Source: Gemmatimonadota bacterium (GTDB taxonomy: Bacteria > Gemmatimonadota > Gemmatimonadetes > Longimicrobiales > Gaopeijiaceae). From it: 64,000 nt of DNA. Position 1 is the stretch's first letter; each line of letters starts with the position of its first letter. The translations under genes and the position numbers were made by a program. Where the stretch lies: NCBI GenBank assembly GCA_022823145.1, contig JAJDXS010000023.1, positions 1 through 64,000 on the forward strand, read 5' to 3'. This document shows, one piece after another, positions 1 through 8,129 of this stretch. The notes below the pieces were generated by a model. It had not been told where the DNA came from, ran no database searches, and worked only from the letters and a program-made list of their open reading frames with translations.

Positions 1-1738
1 GGGTGATGTTGTCGCGCACGGACGCGGAAAAGAGCACCACCTCCTGATCCACCATGGAGATGGACTGCCGCAACACCCCATCGGGAATCTCATCCCGCGG
101 ATGGCCATCGAAGAAGATGTCGCCCGACCAGGGCTGGTAGACACCGGCAATCAGACGCGCGAGGGTCGACTTGCCGGAACCGCTGGGACCGACCACGGCA
201 ACCCGCTGCCCCGGCCTGATCAGGAGGTTGAAGTCCTTGATCAGAGCCGGCCGGCTCCTGTTGAACCCGAAGGTGACATTTCGCAGCTCAAGCCGGCCGG
301 CGAGCTGAAGTTGGCCCTTGAAAGTCGGAATCGACTCCGACTGCGGACTTCGGCGGATGAGAGCGGGGTCCTCGGCGGTCCTGAAGATGTCTTCGAGTCG
401 CTGCAGATCGGTTTCGAGTGCCTGGCGCTTCTCGGCGAACTCCAGGAACCGCCCGACCGGCGCCAGAAACATCTCGCTCAGGATGTAGAATGCGACCAGC
501 GCTCCCAGAGTCATTTCGCCAGCCAGGACCATACTTCCGCCGATGCCCAGGATCGCCGCGCTTCGAAGGGCGACGATCAGACCCGGAAGTGCGGCATTGA
601 CCGAGCCCAGCTCCGAGTAGCGCTGGCGCGCATGCAGTTCGCGGGCCTGATGACCGCTCCAGCGCGAAAAGAAATGGTCGTCCGATCCCGTCATGCGCAG
701 GTTGTCGGCATGGTTCAGCATCTGCATGCCGATGCCGATCAGCAGTCCCTGTTCGCGCCTCATCGCCTGGCTGCGAACGGCTCTGAGGCCGTTCAGAAAG
801 TGCGCCAGCACACCATGTATGACGGCCAGAACGAGCACGACCAGTGTGAGCCGGACATCGTAGACCAACATGGCAATAAGCAGAACGGCGCTCATTCCCA
901 TGTCGATACCGAGTACAAGAAACTGCTCCGTCAGATTCCTGGCGATTCTGTCGATGGACGAGACTCGATCCGTCAGATCGCCCACGAGCCGGTGTTCGAA
1001 GAACTCCACCGGCAACCGCAGCATCCGCGACAGGCCTCGACTGTAGCCGGTCACCGAAATCCGGACTGCGAGTCGCTTCAGGAACCGGTGCTTGAGCAGG
1101 GACAGGATGTAGACGAGGCCGCCGCCGCCGAGCAGGGCTGTCACGATGCCGCCCCAGGGCCCCCGGTCTTCCAGCACATCGTCCACGAATACGCCCAGAG
1201 ATGCGGGAACAATGAGGGCCAGCAACGTCAACATGAGGCCGCATGCGATCACCCAGGTGAGCACACCCCATGAGCCGGCGAGCAGGGTGTGCAGCTGCCT
1301 GAAAAGTCCGGGCCGTTCACCGCCGGGTTTGAAGTCGCGTCCCGGCTTGAATCGGAGCGCAATTCCACTGTAGCCCCTGGTGAACTCCTCGGCGGACAGC
1401 TTGCGCCGTCCCGTGGACGGATCATTGAGATAGAAGTTGCGGCTGTCGAACCCCTCGACGACGAGGAAATGGCTGAACTGCCAGAATACGATCAGCGGCA
1501 ACGGCAGTTTTTTCAGTTGCTCGGCGCGCAAACTGAGTCCGTTGGATTCGAGACCATAGTGTCTCGCGGCGCGCACGATGCTCGCCGCACTGCTCCCGTC
1601 TCGACTCACTTCGCATTTTTCCCGCAGCTCGGTTAGCGGAACCCAGCGTCCGAAGTAGCCCAGGATGCTGCCGAGGCAGGCGGCACCGCATTCCGACGCA
1701 TGCACCTGCAGCACAATTGGCGTGGAAATCCTCTGCAT
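1..1738 (-). CDS. C39-peptidase/permease/ATPase exporter of the NHLP bacteriocin type, partial (3' end beyond window)
   Basis: I translated the minus strand directly, because this frame is open to the window edge. It starts at ATG 1738, two bases after the stop of the membrane fusion gene, and about 579 codons are present. The N-terminal domain is a C39 double-glycine leader peptidase: Gln11 (oxyanion), ECGAACLG with catalytic Cys17, [12 protein letters not shown] with His90, and NDPSTG with Asp106. A multi-helix ABC membrane domain follows, then an ATP-binding domain with Walker [14 protein letters not shown]. The text ends in the Q-loop region ([16 protein letters not shown]), so the signature and Walker B lie outside. 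Known role of the family: it cleaves the leader of a RiPP precursor and exports the core. The precursor at 7327-7578 is the likely substrate. Base composition looks less GC-rich than the rest of the window. Confidence 0.93.
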   Translation of the reverse strand, partial: MQRISTPIVLQVHASECGAACLGSILGYFGRWVPLTELREKCEVSRDGSSAASIVRAARHYGLESNGLSLRAEQLKKLPLPLIVFWQFSHFLVVEGFDSRNFYLNDPSTGRRKLSAEEFTRGYSGIALRFKPGRDFKPGGERPGLFRQLHTLLAGSWGVLTWVIACGLMLTLLALIVPASLGVFVDDVLEDRGPWGGIVTALLGGGGLVYILSLLKHRFLKRLAVRISVTGYSRGLSRMLRLPVEFFEHRLVGDLTDRVSSIDRIARNLTEQFLVLGIDMGMSAVLLIAMLVYDVRLTLVVLVLAVIHGVLAHFLNGLRAVRSQAMRREQGLLIGIGMQMLNHADNLRMTGSDDHFFSRWSGHQARELHARQRYSELGSVNAALPGLIVALRSAAILGIGGSMVLAGEMTLGALVAFYILSEMFLAPVGRFLEFAEKRQALETDLQRLEDIFRTAEDPALIRRSPQSESIPTFKGQLQLAGRLELRNVTFGFNRSRPALIKDFNLLIRPGQRVAVVGPSGSGKSTLARLIAGVYQPWSGDIFFDGHPRDEIPDGVLRQSISMVDQEVVLFSASVRDNIT

Positions 1739-1740
1739 GC

Positions 1741-2316
1741 CTATGTTCGCCCCGGTCGCAGGAGGGCGATCGGAGACCGGGTGCCGACTTCGATGACGAT
1801 CCGGCATTCCCGGCCCGCTATGGAAGACAGGTCACGACTTTCGTCGAGCGCTATGTGGACGCGGTGGAATGACACCGGCGCTGCGGACTCGAAAGCCGCT
1901 GGAAGCTCGGGCAGGCGAACGGCGGCGATCGCCGCAATCTCTCCACCAATCGTCTCCGCTTCTCCCTCCGCCGCACCCAGCTCGATCACCGTGGGCATCC
2001 CGGCCGTGATCTCTGGCAGAATGCCGTTCTCGATCCAGACCAGCGCCTGCACGGACCGGGCGGCTTCGGACCGGGTTTCGCCGGGCTCGACGAGTACGCC
2101 GTCGATCGCAAAGCTGCGGGGTACGCTGCCGAACACGAGCCACGCGATCGAGGCGACCAACAGCAGAGCGATGACCGTGACAAGCAGCCGCTCTCGTGGC
2201 GTGGAAACGGTCAGCAGCCGGTCGAGTTGTTCGCGTTCTTCCTTTGCTTCGGCGACGGTATTGTGAAACGAATCAAATGGATTGTTGAACACGACTCTGC
2301 ACAGTCTCCTCATCAC
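1741..2316 (-). CDS. Compact HlyD-like membrane fusion/secretion protein of the NHLP export system
   Basis: 191 residues from a GTG at 2316; an ATG follows at 2313 and no strong ribosome site separates them. It has a cytoplasmic N-terminus with a charged [13 protein letters not shown] stretch, one membrane helix at about 45-63 ([20 protein letters not shown]), then a periplasmic beta-rich part. It ends in a segment typical of HlyD-type adaptors ([15 protein letters not shown]). Two bases separate its stop from the exporter ATG, so the two are co-translated partners. It is far shorter than the NHLP secretion proteins I know and has no visible coiled-coil hairpin or complete biotinyl-lipoyl domain. 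It may be a minimal adaptor, or a shortened one. The family assignment rests on context plus the C-terminal pattern. Confidence 0.75.
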   Translation of the reverse strand: MMRRLCRVVFNNPFDSFHNTVAEAKEEREQLDRLLTVSTPRERLLVTVIALLLVASIAWLVFGSVPRSFAIDGVLVEPGETRSEAARSVQALVWIENGILPEITAGMPTVIELGAAEGEAETIGGEIAAIAAVRLPELPAAFESAAPVSFHRVHIALDESRDLSSIAGRECRIVIEVGTRSPIALLRPGRT

Positions 2317-2579
2317 GACCGGGCAAGGACCGACCGTTCTCGCCCGGTGCTTCGTGCGTTCTAGTGTCTTCTCCGGTTCCCATCGCCCAAACCTCGGCCT
2401 CGCCCTATTCCAATCTCTGCCCCCTCTCGTGTCCTGCTAAGCGTCAGGAGGGGCAGGTTTTCGGTAGTATAGCACCGTCAGGTGCACGGTGCAGACCTTT
2501 ACGCCGACGGCGATGACGCGAAGATCGTGTTAGCTTGCTGTCCGCCGCACTTTGAAGAATCTCGACAGTCGCCGGGCCT

Positions 2580-2585
2580 GGAGGT
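2580..2585 (+). promoter_or_regulatory. Ribosome binding site that sets the halogenase start
   Basis: GGAGGT lies 8 bases before a GTG at 2594. The longest frame would begin at a TTG at 2552, which has no such site and would add 14 residues before the FAD-binding strand. The GTG is therefore preferred. Confidence 0.65.
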
Positions 2586-2593
2586 CATTTGGG

Positions 2594-3868
2594 GTGATAC
2601 ACCCGGGCAGCGAATCCCTACGGAAGATCGCGGTTGTGGGGCGAGGGACCGCAGGGTCCCTGGCGGCCGCCAGCGTAACGCGTCTTCACCCCGACAGCGA
2701 CCACGAGTTGCACCACATATACGACTCGCGCATCCCGGTCATCGGAGTCGGTGAAGGCAGTTGGCCGAGCCTCGTTCGGGAACTGCAGCAGCTGACGAGT
2801 CTGCCGCACGACACAGTACAGCAGCGCCTGAGCGGGACTCGCAAGTACGGTGTCGCGTTCGAGGGATGGGGCCGGCGAGATCGAGACTTCACCCACTACT
2901 TCACGCCACAGCAGGTGTCCTACGCCTACCACCTGTCCGCCGACCTGATGGCGGACCTGCTCCACGAAGGGACGCGCGCGCGTCACATCGACGCGAAGGT
3001 GCTCGATATCACCAGGGTGAATGGCGGCGCACGAGTGGAATTCGAGGGCCGGGCGCCGGAATGCTACGACCTGGTGTTCGATGCCCGCGGGTTCCCCAGG
3101 GAACTCCATTCCGACCAGCACATCGACCTTCCCTTCATCCCCACCGATACGGCCGTCATTCGCCGCTGTCCGGCGGTCTTCAGCGAAGGGCAGGATGGGC
3201 CGGTACTCCAGCATACCTACACGCGCGCGGTTGCGCGTCCGCACGGCTGGGTATTCGTTATTCCGCTCACCGCGCACACTTCCTACGGGTACGTCTTCAA
3301 TGGCGACCTGTCGAGCCTGGTCGAAGTCGAATCGGATTTTGACAGACTCCTCGAGGCCGATGGCATATCGGAGTTTGAGCAGCGGGCGGTCATCGGGTTT
3401 CCAAACTTTGTCCACCGGCGGATCTACGACGGCGCAGTGGCCCGCATTGGCAACGCAGCGGCCTTCATGGAGCCCCTCGAGGCGACGGCCATCGTTTCCG
3501 CCCAATTGCAGATCGGGATGGTGCTCCGGACGCGCCTCGACCGTCCGCCGGAGCATCTCGAGCGCGACGCGCCCGTGGTCAATCGGTTCCTCATCAACAA
3601 TCTGCTCCGCTACGGCCTGTTCGTCGGCTGGCACTACTCGTGCGGCTCCAGGTACGACAGCGGATTCTGGCGCCATGCTCGTGACCGCGCCTGGCCGCTA
3701 CACCGGAAGGCGGCGGACCCGGAGGTGGTGGGGTGCTCCGCGCTCCATGAGTTCGACGAGATGATCGAACTGCTGAACCGATCCGTCATCGACCAGGAGG
3801 ACTGGCATCGGATGTGCGCGGTCCCTCTCACCTCCTATGCCCAGGTGTCTCAGGGTCTGGGCTGCTAG
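2594..3868 (+). CDS. Flavin-dependent halogenase, tryptophan-halogenase family, candidate peptidyl Trp halogenase
   Basis: 424 residues from GTG 2594. It shows the family landmarks in order: FAD-binding VVGRGTAGS (GxGxxG at 16-21), GVGEGSWPS at 51-59, GTRKYGVAFEGW with Lys84 at the position of the catalytic lysine of Trp halogenases, GWVFVIPL at 218-225 as a variant of the WxWxIP motif, and GNAAAFMEPLEATAI at 286-300. In this family FADH2 and O2 make HOCl or HOBr, which the lysine delivers to an indole. It is about 100 residues shorter than free-Trp halogenases such as PrnA. It sits between the RiPP exporter and a precursor whose last residue is its only Trp, so I infer a peptide substrate. 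It is transcribed toward the ABC ATPase; the two stops are 17 bases apart. No flavin reductase is visible nearby. Halide preference cannot be read from sequence. Confidence 0.9.
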   Translation: MIHPGSESLRKIAVVGRGTAGSLAAASVTRLHPDSDHELHHIYDSRIPVIGVGEGSWPSLVRELQQLTSLPHDTVQQRLSGTRKYGVAFEGWGRRDRDFTHYFTPQQVSYAYHLSADLMADLLHEGTRARHIDAKVLDITRVNGGARVEFEGRAPECYDLVFDARGFPRELHSDQHIDLPFIPTDTAVIRRCPAVFSEGQDGPVLQHTYTRAVARPHGWVFVIPLTAHTSYGYVFNGDLSSLVEVESDFDRLLEADGISEFEQRAVIGFPNFVHRRIYDGAVARIGNAAAFMEPLEATAIVSAQLQIGMVLRTRLDRPPEHLERDAPVVNRFLINNLLRYGLFVGWHYSCGSRYDSGFWRHARDRAWPLHRKAADPEVVGCSALHEFDEMIELLNRSVIDQEDWHRMCAVPLTSYAQVSQGLGC

Positions 3869-3885
3869 CTACCCGGAGCTGGTTG

Positions 3886-4581
3886 CTACGATCCGCGCTC
3901 GTCGTCACGCACGGCGCCGTCCACCATGCGGACGAGACGCCGGGACCGCTCCATGACGCGGCTGTCGTGGGTGGCGAAGACGAAGGTCACTCCGAGGTCG
4001 CGATTCAGCTCGCCCATGACATCGAGGAGCGCCTCGCTGGTGACCGAGTCGAGGTTCGCCGTCGGCTCGTCCGCGAGCACCAGGGCCGGACGGCCAGCCA
4101 CCGCACGCACGACGGCCACGCGCTGCTGCTGGCCGCCGGACAGCTTGCCGGGGCGCCGGTCTTCGAGCCCGTCCATTCCAGTCCGCGCAAAGAGTTCGCG
4201 GACCCGCGCCTGACGCTCCTCCGCATGCACGCCCTGGAGGAGCATCGGGAATTCCGCGTTCTCCAACGCCGTGAGCACGGGGAGCAGGTTATAGGCCTGG
4301 AAGACGAAGCCCACCTCCTTGAGCCGTAGCCGCGCCAAATCCCGGGTCGACATGCGGCTCACCTCGCGCCCGGCGACCCAGACCCGTCCCTTTGTGGGGC
4401 GCGTCAGGCCACCGATCAGATTCAGCAGCGTCGTCTTGCCGGAGCCCGACGGGCCCGCGAGCGCGGTGAACTCGCCCCGCTCTATGGTCAGGCTGACGTC
4501 GCGGACCGCCTCCACGGATTCAGCTTCCTGCTGGAAGACCTTCCAGACGCCGTCGGTCCGGGCGGCTGCCGTCTCGCTCAT
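3886..4581 (-). CDS. ABC transporter ATP-binding protein, LolD/MacB type
   Basis: 231 residues. The ATG at 4587 is only 3 bases from the GGAGG site, whereas the ATG at 4581 is 8-9 bases away, so I take 4581 (MSETAAART). Walker A is AGPSGSGKTT, the signature LSGGQQQRV, Walker B LVLADEPTANLD, and the switch His is in FATHDSRV. The ribosome site overlaps the stop of the upstream permease, so translation is coupled. With the two permeases it forms a complete LolCDE-like exporter or lipoprotein-release system. Its position inside the RiPP locus suggests export or self-protection, but a general envelope function is also possible. Confidence 0.92.
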   Translation of the reverse strand: MSETAAARTDGVWKVFQQEAESVEAVRDVSLTIERGEFTALAGPSGSGKTTLLNLIGGLTRPTKGRVWVAGREVSRMSTRDLARLRLKEVGFVFQAYNLLPVLTALENAEFPMLLQGVHAEERQARVRELFARTGMDGLEDRRPGKLSGGQQQRVAVVRAVAGRPALVLADEPTANLDSVTSEALLDVMGELNRDLGVTFVFATHDSRVMERSRRLVRMVDGAVRDDERGS

Positions 4582-4593
4582 TGCCATGACCTC

Positions 4594-5880
4594 CTACCGA
4601 TCGAACTTCATCGCCTCGGCAACGTCGACCCGGGCGGCGCGCAGCGCCGGATAGACCGAGGCCAGAATGCCAATGCCGACAATGAACGCGACAATCTGGA
4701 CGATGCGTCGCACCCCGAAGATCGGCACGATGATAGGGTCAACGGCGGTACCCGAGAATGTCAACTCGTCAATACCCTGCATGAAGACCGACGAGTCGAA
4801 CCCGTCGCCGAAGAAATACCAGGTGCCCAGGAGTCCCAGGCCGACGCCGACCAGCCCGCTGACCGCCGATAGCGTGAGGCCTTCGATGAGAACGACGGTG
4901 CCCGTCTGACCCGGCGTCAACCCCTGCGCCTGAAGCACGCCGAACTCGCGCTGGCGATGCATCACCGACATCAGCACGGTGTTGATGATCGCGAACGCGA
5001 TGATGACGAACAGGAACCCCTGAATCACGTAGTTGCCGAATTCGTCGATCGCGACCCCTGCCGCCAGGACAGGGTTGGCGTCGCGCCACTCTACGACGCG
5101 TGCCTCGCCCCGTTCCACCGGCCCCGCCAGCGCCCGCGCCAGGCGGTCGGCGACCCACCGTGTCCTGCCACTGCTTTGCAGCACGACCGCGACGTTGGTC
5201 ACGTCGCTCCCGGAGCCGAGCCACTCGCCGGCTGTCGCGAGCGTGATGTGGATCGTCGCCTGGTCGATGGAGGGCACGCGGCTGCGGAAGATCCCCACCA
5301 CGTTGAGCCGCTGCCCCGCAATGTCGCCATCGGCACCCTGCGCCTGCACGACGAAGCGCGATCCGACATCGAGTCCCAGGCTGCGGGCCAGATCGGCGCC
5401 GACATAGGCCGCCAGCCGATCATCGGGCTCGAGGTAGCGCCCTTCGATCACCCCATCGTCGATCATGCCGAACCCCGCTTCGGCGACGGGGTCGACCCCC
5501 ACGATCTGCGCCGGGCGCGCACCCGCCGCCGAACTCGCCAGCCCGTTGATGCCGAGCCTGGCCGACATGGTCACGACGTGCGGCGCGATCTCCGGAGAGG
5601 CCAGCGCCTGCGCCGCGGCGCGGCTGACGTCCGTCGGCAGCCGGTCGTCGATCTGACGGCGCAGCCGGTACTCGGGCCGTTCGATGGTCACGTGTCCGCT
5701 CCCCATGCGCACACCGGAATCGACCCACTGTTCGTGGCTGCCGTCGTCGATCGTGATCGACCAGGCCAGGAATGCGCCGCCGACGATCATCGCCGAGGCA
5801 GTCAGGACCGTGCGACGCAGATGACGGCGCAGGTTCCTGAGGGCGAGCCGGACCAGGACGCGCAGGAGCATTCCGTTCAC
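4594..5880 (-). CDS. ABC transporter permease, FtsX/LolCE-like
   Basis: 428 residues. A first helix follows a basic start (RRHLRRTVLTASAMIVGGAFLAW), then a large extracytoplasmic domain of about 220 residues, then three helices at the C-terminus. The FtsX-type landmark MSVMHRQREFGVLQAQGLTP lies after the second helix. It is the middle gene of a three-gene operon, with 6 bases between it and the upstream permease and 6 bases plus a shared ribosome site before the ATPase. It pairs with the product of 5887-7143 as a heterodimeric transmembrane unit. The substrate is not evident from sequence; a lipopeptide, lipoprotein or the mature RiPP are the options. Confidence 0.9.
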   Translation of the reverse strand: MNGMLLRVLVRLALRNLRRHLRRTVLTASAMIVGGAFLAWSITIDDGSHEQWVDSGVRMGSGHVTIERPEYRLRRQIDDRLPTDVSRAAAQALASPEIAPHVVTMSARLGINGLASSAAGARPAQIVGVDPVAEAGFGMIDDGVIEGRYLEPDDRLAAYVGADLARSLGLDVGSRFVVQAQGADGDIAGQRLNVVGIFRSRVPSIDQATIHITLATAGEWLGSGSDVTNVAVVLQSSGRTRWVADRLARALAGPVERGEARVVEWRDANPVLAAGVAIDEFGNYVIQGFLFVIIAFAIINTVLMSVMHRQREFGVLQAQGLTPGQTGTVVLIEGLTLSAVSGLVGVGLGLLGTWYFFGDGFDSSVFMQGIDELTFSGTAVDPIIVPIFGVRRIVQIVAFIVGIGILASVYPALRAARVDVAEAMKFDR

Positions 5881-5886
5881 GGGCTG

Positions 5887-7143
5887 CTATAGTCCCGACA
5901 GAGTGTCGGCAGGCGGCACCCGCGCCGCACGGATTGCCGGGTAGAGGGCGGAGACGAGTGCCGTGACGATCAGGCCGATCGTCGCCCAGGTCCACGCCGG
6001 CACGTTGGTCCCCACCCGGAGACTCGGCGTCAGCAGGACGCCCTCGACGGTGAGGTTTCCGAAGAGCCATCCGATGTCGGGCGGCGCCGTGGAAAACCAG
6101 ACCAACAGCGGCGCCGTGACGGCGGTCCCCAGGGCCAGCCCGATGAAGCCGGTCGCGACCGCCTCGGACAGCACCGTGCCCACCACGGACCGCGGCGATG
6201 CGCCCATCGCCAGCATGACGGCGAACTCGCGGCGGCGTTCGAAGGTGGCCATCAGCGTCGTGTTGGCGATGCCGAAGCTGGCGACTGAAAAGATGAGGAC
6301 GATGAAGATCCAGTACATCGCATCGGCGAGCGCGACATACTGGGCAAGCACCGGATTGAGCTCCGTCCACGGCGCGACCAACATCGCCCGCTCGGGGGCT
6401 CCAAGGGTGGCTGCGAGGCGGGTCGCGGTCACGGCGGCTTGCGACGGATCTTCAGTGCTGATTGCGATTTCGTGGACCCGATCCGGATCGAGGACCACGA
6501 GCGTCTGAAGGTCAGCGACCGGCATGACCATGGTGCCGGCATCGAACTCGAGCAGGCCGGTCCGGAAGATGCCGGTGACGGTGTACAGGTCGTTGCCCAT
6601 CGAGCCGTCCGCCGCCGAGGCGACGACGACGACTTCGTCCCCGACGCTCAGCCCGAGCTGCCGCGCCATCTCGTCTCCCACAACGGCTTCGTGTCGGTCG
6701 GTGACAGGCAGGCGACCCGCTGCCAGGGGATCCAGAAAACGTGTCAGCGCCACCTCGCGCTCGGGGTCGACGCCGAGCAGAGTGCCGGCCGATGTCGCTT
6801 CGCCGGAACTCACGAGCCCACTCGCGTACACGCGCGGGGCGGCGGTCACGACCGAGGGATCGGCCTCGATGGCGCGCAGGATCTCCGCCACGTCGGCACC
6901 CTCGCGTCCGCCAATGGTCTCGTAAAGGCTGCGCTCGGGCCGGTAGTCGGCATCGTGGATCTCGATCTGCCCACTGACGAGCGATGTGGCGCTCTCGACG
7001 AGTTCCGTCGAGACCCCCTCGGCCCAGCCGACCATGAACACCACGGAAAAGTAGCCGACCCCAAGGCCGAGCGCGGTGAGAACGGTTCGCTTCCGGTTAC
7101 GACCGAGGTTTCGCCACCCGATTCGCCACAACCGGCCCGTCAC
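5887..7143 (-). CDS. ABC transporter permease, FtsX/LolCE-like
   Basis: 418 residues from GTG 7143, preceded by GGAGG with 9 bases spacing. The basic start WRNLGRNRKRTVLTALGLGV leads into the first helix, followed by a periplasmic domain and three C-terminal helices. The landmark MATFERRREFAVMLAMGASP is typical of LolCE/MacB-like permeases. It is the first gene of the transporter operon and lies 183 bases downstream of the RiPP precursor on the same strand, so read-through from the precursor promoter is plausible. No terminator-like hairpin with a T-run was seen in the interval. The last residues (AARVPPADTLSGL) match the usual end of this family. Confidence 0.9.
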   Translation of the reverse strand: MTGRLWRIGWRNLGRNRKRTVLTALGLGVGYFSVVFMVGWAEGVSTELVESATSLVSGQIEIHDADYRPERSLYETIGGREGADVAEILRAIEADPSVVTAAPRVYASGLVSSGEATSAGTLLGVDPEREVALTRFLDPLAAGRLPVTDRHEAVVGDEMARQLGLSVGDEVVVVASAADGSMGNDLYTVTGIFRTGLLEFDAGTMVMPVADLQTLVVLDPDRVHEIAISTEDPSQAAVTATRLAATLGAPERAMLVAPWTELNPVLAQYVALADAMYWIFIVLIFSVASFGIANTTLMATFERRREFAVMLAMGASPRSVVGTVLSEAVATGFIGLALGTAVTAPLLVWFSTAPPDIGWLFGNLTVEGVLLTPSLRVGTNVPAWTWATIGLIVTALVSALYPAIRAARVPPADTLSGL

Positions 7144-7326
7144 GCGTCGCTACCTCCCGCGCTGCAAGGTCCGGAATGACCCCATCCACGATCCGGGACA
7201 GGGACGGCGTTCAACCAGCCCTTGAGACCCAACGCACGGCGCGGGCAACTGCACGCAGGCGACGTTTCCGCGAGGGTGGGAGCGAAGGATCTCGAATGTC
7301 CGTCGACTACTCGCCGACCATGGGGG

Positions 7327-7578
7327 CTACCAGCAGCAGCAGAGGCCGGCCGAGATGGCTTCGAGCTGTTCCTCAGTGATGTTCGGATCCGGCGGCAACG
7401 CGAGATGCACCGTCTGCATGTTGCTCTCATGGACCATGACATTCATCGAGTCGGGAATCGTAATGCCCAATTCGCCACTGATCGTGGTCTTTGGATCCGC
7501 AAGAAGCCGTTGCCGGAAGTCCGTGTCCAAGGCGGACTTCTCAACAATCTGCTGCAACATTTCGTCTCCGCTTCTCAT
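7327..7578 (-). CDS. Proteusin-type RiPP precursor with nitrile-hydratase-like leader and core Leu-Cys-Cys-Cys-Trp
   Basis: 83 residues from ATG 7578, chosen because AGGAGG lies 6 bases upstream; the longer frame from 7620 has no such site. Residues 1-78 resemble the NHLP leader: an amphipathic N-terminal helix (EMLQQIVEKSALDTDFRQRL), LLADP, the strand region GITIPDSMNVMVHES, LALPPDP, and the final helix NITEEQLEAISAG. The Ala-Gly at 77-78 matches the cleavage site used by C39 peptidases. What remains is Leu79, Cys80, Cys81, Cys82, Trp83. The same locus encodes a C39 exporter and a Trp-type halogenase. The precursor identity is well supported; the modifications are inference. No second precursor was found. 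Confidence 0.9.
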   Translation of the reverse strand: MRSGDEMLQQIVEKSALDTDFRQRLLADPKTTISGELGITIPDSMNVMVHESNMQTVHLALPPDPNITEEQLEAISAGLCCCW

Positions 7579-7584
7579 GGCATT

Positions 7585-7590
7585 CCTCCT
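7585..7590 (-). promoter_or_regulatory. Strong ribosome binding site of the RiPP precursor
   Basis: AGGAGG on the minus strand with a 6-base spacer to ATG 7578. It fixes the start of the precursor and is a near-perfect anti-16S match, in line with the high expression expected of a substrate peptide. Confidence 0.8.
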
Positions 7591-8129
7591 GTTGGTGCTG
7601 AGTCGTGCGACATGGGTCACGCTCTAACCTAACGATAGACGACACGCTCCTGGCAAGCAATCATGGTCGTTTACAACTGCACACCGTCGGCGAGCCGCAA
7701 GACAATGACTGGGGTCGGCCGGCGCGAACCGCTCAGTCCGCAGCCCCGCCGGCCAAGAGCGGCCGGCAACTGGCAGTTCGTACCGCTCCAACTCCCCAAG
7801 TGTTTCCCGCTCTTCGGTTTACCCGCCGTGGGCGCGTCCGGAGATCCCGTGATCTGGCCGGCATCTTGCGATCTGTCTTCAGGCCGGTGAACGGCGTGGA
7901 CTCTGCAGTTGCGCGAGTCGCGCTCCAGCGCGTGAACCGCCCTCCTTCCGTTTTCAGGGACCTCCCCCCGGAGTATCGTCCTCACCTGCGATACCCCCTC
8001 ATCGGCGAGCTGGCGGGCACATGTCCGGGGTCGGGGTCCGGTTGTGGCGCTCGCCCGCGCACCGTCTATTGGGCGGGTCGATCCGCCACCGGGCCGGCAG
8101 CCACTGCCACCCCAACCGGAGCAGCCATC
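7591..8129. other. Gene-poor interval between RiPP precursor and dipeptidase
   Basis: No convincing gene is seen on either strand; the open frames are low-complexity shadows. It must hold the promoter of the precursor (leftward) and of the dipeptidase (rightward). Visible structure: a perfect 7-bp inverted repeat GCCGGCC/GGCCGGC with a 6-base loop at 7748-7767, with no T-run, and a 6-bp inverted repeat GTATCG/CGATAC with a 10-base spacer at 7973-7994 that could be an operator. A weak -35-like TTGCCA on the minus strand lies at 7651-7656. None is strong enough to call alone. Confidence 0.5.

Noticed and set aside
288-1271. 327-residue minus-strand open frame within the exporter region
   Set aside because: It is in the wrong frame. 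The in-phase translation of the same strand gives C39 and ABC motifs and continues to the window edge.
2482-2754. 90-residue plus-strand frame containing ACCPP, considered as a second Cys-rich RiPP precursor
   Set aside because: It overlaps the halogenase start in another frame, lacks a leader of any known type and a ribosome site.
7748-7767. GCCGGCC/GGCCGGC hairpin upstream of the precursor
   Set aside because: Short, no T-run and of a kind expected by chance in GC-rich DNA; kept only as a note in the gap entry.
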